Below, in pieces: positions 58,731 through 64,000 of a DNA stretch of 64,000 bases (positions are counted from its first letter, which is position 1; each line of letters starts with the position of its first letter). The notes under the pieces are model-generated. The model saw nothing but the letters and a program-made list of their open reading frames with translations. It did not search any database and was not told the origin of the DNA. Origin of the DNA: Rosa chinensis (taxonomy: Eukaryota > Streptophyta > Magnoliopsida > Rosales > Rosaceae); the NCBI RefSeq assembly GCF_002994745.2, contig NC_037090.1, positions 11,901,501 to 11,965,500 on the forward strand. Reading direction: 5' to 3'. Position numbers and translations under genes: made by a program.

Positions 58731-58998
58731 TCCTTTATCCCATTCTTTTCCGTTTCTCTATGGAAGTTCTTATTTGATACTATGTTAGCCCCCAGTTTGC
58801 TTTCTCCTTACTTTTCTCTTTTGATACCAAAGTATACGTATCTTTTGTAATTAGTTGATAATCGACACTGTAATGTTTAGCCTCATGGAAGTATATCTCT
58901 ATATAGTTCTTCCAATGTTCCCATGGATCGTTTTCCTTTCTTTTGGTTTGGTTGAGTGGACAACCATGTAAAATACACTACTAATTAAAGGTGGTGAC

Positions 58999-59333
58999 AT
59001 GTTTGTGATCCGAGGGGTAACTACTAGAACTGATGTAGCTCTCACTACTGCAACAACTGCTGCCAACATCACCTGTGCTCCTGATGATGATCCAAGGAAG
59101 CCGCATGGTGTTTGGGGAGGCGGTAGTGGTTATGGTCGTGGCGGGGCAAATTGCGGTGTAGGCTTTGGTCATTGTAGGTTTGTTTTCAACTTCGTCTAGC
59201 CTATGGTGGTAGACATCATCATCATCATCATGGTGGGGGTGGAGCTGGTTTTGGCATTGGAGCCCTCCAATTTTGGCGAGGGGAGCGGGTTTTGGTGGAG
59301 GTGGTGGTGGGGTGGAGGTGGAGGAGGAGGGGT
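58999..59333 (+). pseudogene. Decayed glycine-rich coding segment
   Basis: An open frame at 58999-59199 gives DVALTTATTAANI, then a Gly-rich run (GVWGGGSGYGRGG). A His/Gly-rich stretch (59210-59333) follows in a shifted frame. It looks like a glycine-rich protein broken by stops and shifts, perhaps once joined to the small ORF at 58572. Low-complexity composition makes this uncertain. Confidence 0.3.
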
Positions 59334-59993
59334 AGCACTGTAGCAGTGCATGCTGAAAGGAAGTCATTTCCTTTTCTTCTTTCTTTTGGCAAACGAAAGC
59401 GAATCATTTCTTCTCGCCACATGGCCTCTAGTTCTATCACACGAGATATTTCTGATGTACGTAGCTAGCTAGACATAGGATAGTAAGAAATAAGAATGTT
59501 CAAGGGTGAACAAGGTCTCGATTCATATTATTGTTTGTATATTGGCTAATAATTCAGATTCACTTGTTCTTGTATTTTCAAATTCAAATTTCCATGCTTT
59601 TCAAACAACCATCACAGACAATGTATAACAGTACATAATTACATCAAAGTAGCAATGATTGCCTGACGTTCATAACTTCGTAAGCAATAATCAACCGGTG
59701 CAAGTATGATCTCAATTGTATACTGAGCTTCCCCTTACTTCTGCGCCGCAGCATGTATAGTTCTAAAATGGCAGAGCGTAATATACAACTGCGCATATTC
59801 GACGAACCCAACTGAACTGGACAAATGCAAAATCCTGATTCATATGACAATACAATTGTCAAGCTGGCTAACATGTCAAAGCTGGATTCTCATAGCTATA
59901 AAAATCTCAGCATATGAAACCAGCAGATCATTTCAATTAATCTTGAACTCACTATGATCATAAGTTCATGACTGTCTGGTTTGAGTCATCATC
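59334..59993. other. Intergenic, no gene seen
   Basis: Nothing recognisable. Confidence 0.4.
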
Positions 59994-60290
59994 TTAGCTA
60001 AAGTCGTCATCTTCCACACTGTCCCATGCACGGTTCCACGGTCCATAGTCCAGAGAAGAGTAATGTCCCTTTGCCCTTTGGTTTTGGGATTGCTTGCCAT
60101 CCCTTCTCTTTTTCAGGTGATACTTTGATGTACTCATGTGTAACAACTTCAGCCGGGGAAGTACTAAAGTTCTGTGCATGTCCAAGATCTGTTGGTTGAC
60201 CATAGGATGAAGTATTTGTAAGCTGAGAACACCATGAATTTTGGTTGTAGGTAAAGTATTTGTATGCTGCTTGCTTGTTTTTTTAAACAC
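59994..60290 (-). other. Unidentified ORF or gene 3' fragment
   Basis: 98 codons, of which the last 50 or so look protein-like (basic KKRRDGKQSQNQRAK, then YGPWNRAWDSVEDDDFS). A second frame over the same bases also stays open. I do not recognise it. It may be the last exon of a lost gene. Confidence 0.25.
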
Positions 60291-60776
60291 TTAATAACAA
60301 AACCAAATAAATTAGGTTCAACTGTACCCTTAAGGTCTCCACATATACAAATGCAGTTCCAAAACGGAGTAAAGAAACTGCATAAAGATTTTAAAAGCTT
60401 AAATCTCAAAAGATCCCAAAGGCTCATTAAGGTTCCTAAGTGGGAAAATTACAGTCTCCTATTCTTCTCCAAATACTAAAAAGGGCCTTTTGCCTACACC
60501 AATCTATCGAAATATGTGACCGTGCCACCCCAAAGAAATAGTGGCTCCAATTAACAACTCTTTCAAGTTTCAATACATCACTTATGTGTTCTCAAAAAAA
60601 AAAAAAAAAAACATCACTTATGAGCTATACAAGTTCACTATTCTTATTCGGTGCTGAATTCACACAATAAACAAGGAAGCATATGCACTAAATCCCAATC
60701 CGTGCCTCTCATTACATCCCAACAATGAAATCCCTAAAGCTAATAAATAATTGACATAAACATGACTGCGGCCGGT
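60291..60776. other. Intergenic, no gene seen
   Basis: Nothing recognisable apart from an A run near 60594-60612. Confidence 0.4.
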
Positions 60777-61060
60777 GAGCAACTCCAACAGTTTCCCTAT
60801 AATTTTTGTATAATAGGGAAGCAAAAGTTAAAACTTTAGCATATTTTTCTTTTCCAACTCCAACAGATTCCTTATTTTATAGCAATCTCTAAAATCCCCA
60901 TATTTTTCCTTAAATTTTTAGAGATTGCTGTAAATATAGGGAATTTTGTTTTTTCTTTCCTCACTTTCCCTAAACTAGGGGAATCTGTTGGAGCAAAAGA
61001 GACTTATTTTTCCCTAAAGTAGAGAAAAATCAAAATATGGGGATGCTGTTGGAGTTGCTC
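60777..61060. mobile_element. MITE, copy 2
   Basis: 284 bp with inverted ends GAGCAACTCCAACAG and CTGTTGGAGTTGCTC. Same family as 38420-38716. No clear target duplication. Confidence 0.8.
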
Positions 61061-61402
61061 AAATAGTTCAAACCAGGATGCCTAAACCAAGGCATCTCAA
61101 TTCTCTATATCTCACTGGTGGATCTAGGTAGTAGCTGGGGCGGGCTTAAGCCCGTCTGAGATTTTTAGGCTTAAAAAAAATTAGATGTATATTTTTTTTT
61201 AATTGGGTATTATCCATATTGAAGCCCAGTAGTAGCCCACCTGATGCCCTAAACCCACTCCCGACTCTAGTTCACTCGACTCATATTCTCCAGTTCGTCT
61301 CTCCTCCTCCAGATTATCTCACAGAAATCGTTCAATTTCTAAATCATTGTGCAATATCTCTATGCTATGTTTATCTATGTTGATCAGTTTAACTAACTAA
61401 CT

Positions 61403-61428
61403 ACACACACACACACACACACACACAC
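61403..61428. repeat. (AC)n microsatellite
   Basis: An uninterrupted AC run of about 26 bp. Confidence 0.95.
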
Positions 61429-61608
61429 TTCAGGCTGCCATTCAAATCATATCATATATCATATACTATATTAATATTCCCTACGGAACGCCACCCCTTA
61501 ACCTTAAATATTCCTCATTCCTCATATGACAAATTATTCTTGTGTGCATATGCATACAAATACTCGTCATCTGTCAAAAGACCCCCTAAAGAAAATCCAC
61601 TATCAAAT

Positions 61609-61830
61609 CACTACTAGAAAAACAGGTCCATTCACACAGATGGATTCTATGTAAATACATTGAAATACACATGGAAATCTGTGTGTATGGGTAGTTTCAC
61701 ACGGTAAACCACAGATTCACAATTTGTACGTATTGCGAGCTTTGCCAAATCACTTTCACACGGAAAGCTTGTCTGTGTGAGCTATATTAAGTGGGTCCCA
61801 TAGAAATCAATTATATTGGAAATTAAATTA
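61609..61830 (+). mobile_element. One end of a CACTA (En/Spm-type) transposon
   Basis: It starts CACTACTAGAAAAACAGG, the classic CACTA terminus. Short subterminal repeats follow in both orientations (TCACACAGATGG, TCACACGG, GTCTGTGTGA). The opposite end is not found in the window, so the element is truncated or extends in a form I cannot see. The right limit is approximate. Confidence 0.7.
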
Positions 61831-62357
61831 ACAAACCATTGAATTTTTGTAATTTCCAGATTAAATATAATTCATCAATTTATTGAATTATTTAGATATT
61901 TATTTTTAGGTCCACCATTTATTTTCATGTTGTTTTAGGTCCTTTATTGAGATTTTGCAAATCTGGGATCTTTCCTTCATTGTTCTTCATTGAGATTCAA
62001 AATCATACACAAGTATTGTTGCAAATGAGATCCAGTTTCAGCTACTCATCTCTGACGCAATATAGATCAGTAAGTTTGAATCCAAATAAACAACAAACCA
62101 AAAGTGGATATATATACCTTTATGAATCTTGATTTGTTTGCCTCGGTCAATTCCATTACATTGCACAGCTTCTAACTTTAAGCACTAATCAAACCCATAA
62201 CTCATACATTAGCTTCTAATTTTCAGCACTAATCAATAATAGAGAGAGGGCTGGGTATTAACTGAGACCTTTACCTGTACTGTAGACAGCGGCGAAAGGA
62301 CGTAGAAGGCTATAGTGGCTCAAGCCTAGACAAGATTTTGGGCTAAAAACCCTTAGT

Positions 62358-62400
<43 letters not shown>

Positions 62401-63360
62401 CTACCTTCAGCCCATACCAGCTCAAAGAAAAAAAAAAATTATCCATCAAAGTCGCGTGTATTCCCTGTCTCCCACAGCAGCTCACAGCCTCACACAATCA
62501 CACTACTCAGACACTCAGTAGGTTAGATTTGTGCGTTTCGATGAAACAACTCCCCTAAGTCTCTCTTCGAAAGCGAAATGCCTCAATCAATCCACACCAA
62601 AATTCCCTTCTTGTGGAAAATCTCACCCCTTGTTGTCTAGTTGCCTCAGTCTGCGACGCAGACCAAGGAATCTCCAAAGGACCAAATCAACAATCTTTCT
62701 TTCACTTTCTCGTAAACAAGGTATGAAACTCTATCGATCTCCCCTGTTTTGAATTTTTGATACATCTCTGTTCTTCTTCCTACTCTGTTTTTCCTAATGG
62801 GGTTTTCTCAAAGAAATCCCAAAAGGAGAAGCTCGCTGATTATGTTTGCTACCAGTGGTGGATGTAATTGTGAGTTGGGCTTTTGTGTATAAGTTGAGGA
62901 TTGGGATTGTTGGGAGTTGTTTCATACTTCGTTTTGTTGTGAGAGCTAGTGTTTGCTAATTAATTAGGCTCAATTTCATGTTCTGTTACTTGCTTCAATT
63001 CTTGATTTTTCAGATTTCCAGTTTGATTGGTGTAGATTTCATTTTCTAGGGTGTAGGTTCGTCAAGAATCTGTGACTTGCTTTTTGTGTGAGAGAAAGAT
63101 GAAGCTAATTAATTAGGCTAAATTCCTGTTCATATTTTTTGTTCTGTTGATTAATTGCTTCAATTCTTGCTTTTCTCAGAAATTGACAAACAATGGCAAG
63201 AAAAATCTCCAAATCCAACTTTTTTGTGTTTCATTATTTACAGTTTTACACTATTTACAAAGCTTACACTGCGGAGGGATACCTTGGGGCTGGTCATGTA
63301 CAAGTAAAGGAGTCAACGAGGACAACTTGGATACAAAACACTGAACTTTCTGGTACGCGC
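61831..63360. other. Region without a supported gene, with GT/AT microsatellite
   Basis: A (GT)n(AT)n run lies at 62358-62400. Short leader-like CT-rich stretches and splice-like sites occur (near 62720), but no protein is recognised. Confidence 0.4.
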
Positions 63361-64000
63361 ACCACGCGCCCGATATTGAGCTTCTCTTGGCTTTTCGTTA
63401 CCCAACCAACCCACCGCAACCACCCACTACCACTATTACATCGCCGTCTTCGTGACGACGGCAAGCTCAGTGTTCCGTTTCTCAGCCGTTCCTCCGGAGA
63501 GCGGCGGGGAGGCCTTGCCGGCGATTAAGCAATATAAGCGCACGCGATATGAGGATTCATCATCTGCTTAGATCCAAAATGTTCAGACCGAAACGGGAGA
63601 TCCTTTGCTGAGTCCGATCACTGCTAAGACGCCGATGAGCTATGCGAGCTCGGTTCTTCAACCCATGGGTCGTCTTTCCACTGCGATGATGGAAGATTTC
63701 ACTCTATGTGAGAAAGATTACACTATCTCTGATGGTCAATTTGGGCCTAATCTCACATTCTTTGACAGAGTTGAGGCGAAACTTGATCTGGATTGGCATT
63801 GTGCGGTGATTATCAAACTTATGGGTCGACCTAAATCGGATGATGCTTACGAATTCATGAGGAAGGCTTTGACTCGGAAATGGACCTTGAAAGGTAGATG
63901 GCAGCTTGTGGATTTGCCCAATTCTTTCTTTATTGTGAAATTTCAACTATGTGAAGATATGGATTATGCATTGTGCAACGGACCATGGATTATTGCTGGC
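63361..64000 (+). mobile_element. L1-type LINE, 5' part (runs off the window)
   Basis: A GC-rich leader leads into the ORF1 coding region. The left boundary is approximate, because no target duplication can be checked. Confidence 0.65.
63635..64000 (+). CDS. LINE ORF1 (DUF4283 domain), partial
   Basis: Open to the window end. It encodes the DUF4283 RNA-binding-type domain found in plant L1 ORF1 and related proteins (CEKDYTISDGQFGP, RKWTLKGRWQLVDL, FIVKFQLCEDMDYAL, GPWIIAG). The Met at 63635 is used as start because an in-frame TAG lies upstream at 63572-63574. However, the frame before that stop (AIKQYKRTRYEDSSSA) also looks coding, so the true start may be earlier and the copy damaged. Confidence 0.75.
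   Translation, partial: MSYASSVLQPMGRLSTAMMEDFTLCEKDYTISDGQFGPNLTFFDRVEAKLDLDWHCAVIIKLMGRPKSDDAYEFMRKALTRKWTLKGRWQLVDLPNSFFIVKFQLCEDMDYALCNGPWIIAG

Noticed and set aside
58981..59367. 128-residue minus-strand ORF rich in Pro, His and Thr
   Set aside because: It is the antisense of a Gly/His-rich plus-strand stretch; its composition is explained by the low-complexity sequence.

Overview
The window is plant nuclear DNA, from a eudicot and most likely Rosaceae. The evidence is a plant-type ATG1 kinase with 13 exons, a PRA1 family gene with 7 exons, a receptor-kinase cluster, a plant tRNA-Val, and dense Ty1-copia, hAT, Mutator-like, CACTA, TRIM and L1-like elements. The family assignment is a guess from gene and repeat style. 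There is no bacterial or viral operon structure and no CRISPR array.

Region 1 (1-37.6 kb) is an array of intronless, minus-strand S-domain (G-type lectin) receptor kinases of two types. Copy A1 (174-2567) is intact. B1 (4877-7855) and B2 (8745-12029) are pseudogenes: B1 carries a hAT element and two frameshifts, and B2 carries a solo LTR and three frameshifts. A relic of an A-type 3' end (8345-8480) lies between B1 and B2. Copy A2 (27004-29393) is almost identical to A1 but has one G missing from a homopolymer. The order A-B-a-B-A suggests duplication of an A-B unit followed by a much more recent duplication of the A block (1-3268 against about 25512-37575).

Three complete Ty1-copia elements, all on the minus strand, have inflated the array: C1 (12239-18380), C2 (19256-25511) and C3 (30339-37453). 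Each has a 5-bp target duplication. C3 has two LTRs that I read as identical, with intact gag and pol, so it is a very young and probably autonomous element. A 611-bp TRIM (18599-19209) lies between C1 and C2, and a 1.26-kb poly(A)-ended retroposon (25704-26960) sits just 3' of A2.

Region 2 (37.6-43.7 kb) is AT-rich and made of nested DNA transposons: a MITE, a hAT-like element with a fold-back Mutator-like element inside it, and a second Mutator-like element with a GC-richer interior. Region 3 (43.7-57 kb) holds the two clear housekeeping genes, ATG1-like on the minus strand (autophagy initiation kinase) and PRA1-A type on the plus strand (endomembrane trafficking), with a tRNA-Val(CAC) between them. 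Region 4 (57-64 kb) is sparse: a possible small membrane peptide, a MITE, one CACTA end, microsatellites and the start of an L1-like ORF1.

The most interesting signal not explained by coding content is a set of putative RNA structures shared by the three copia elements. They are an array of short hairpins in the 5' leader, a long stem with a conserved GAGC-GAR-GCTC tip, and a 3' module with a covarying stem that is repeated in C3. The paired arms change together between copies and elements, which supports real RNA structure.
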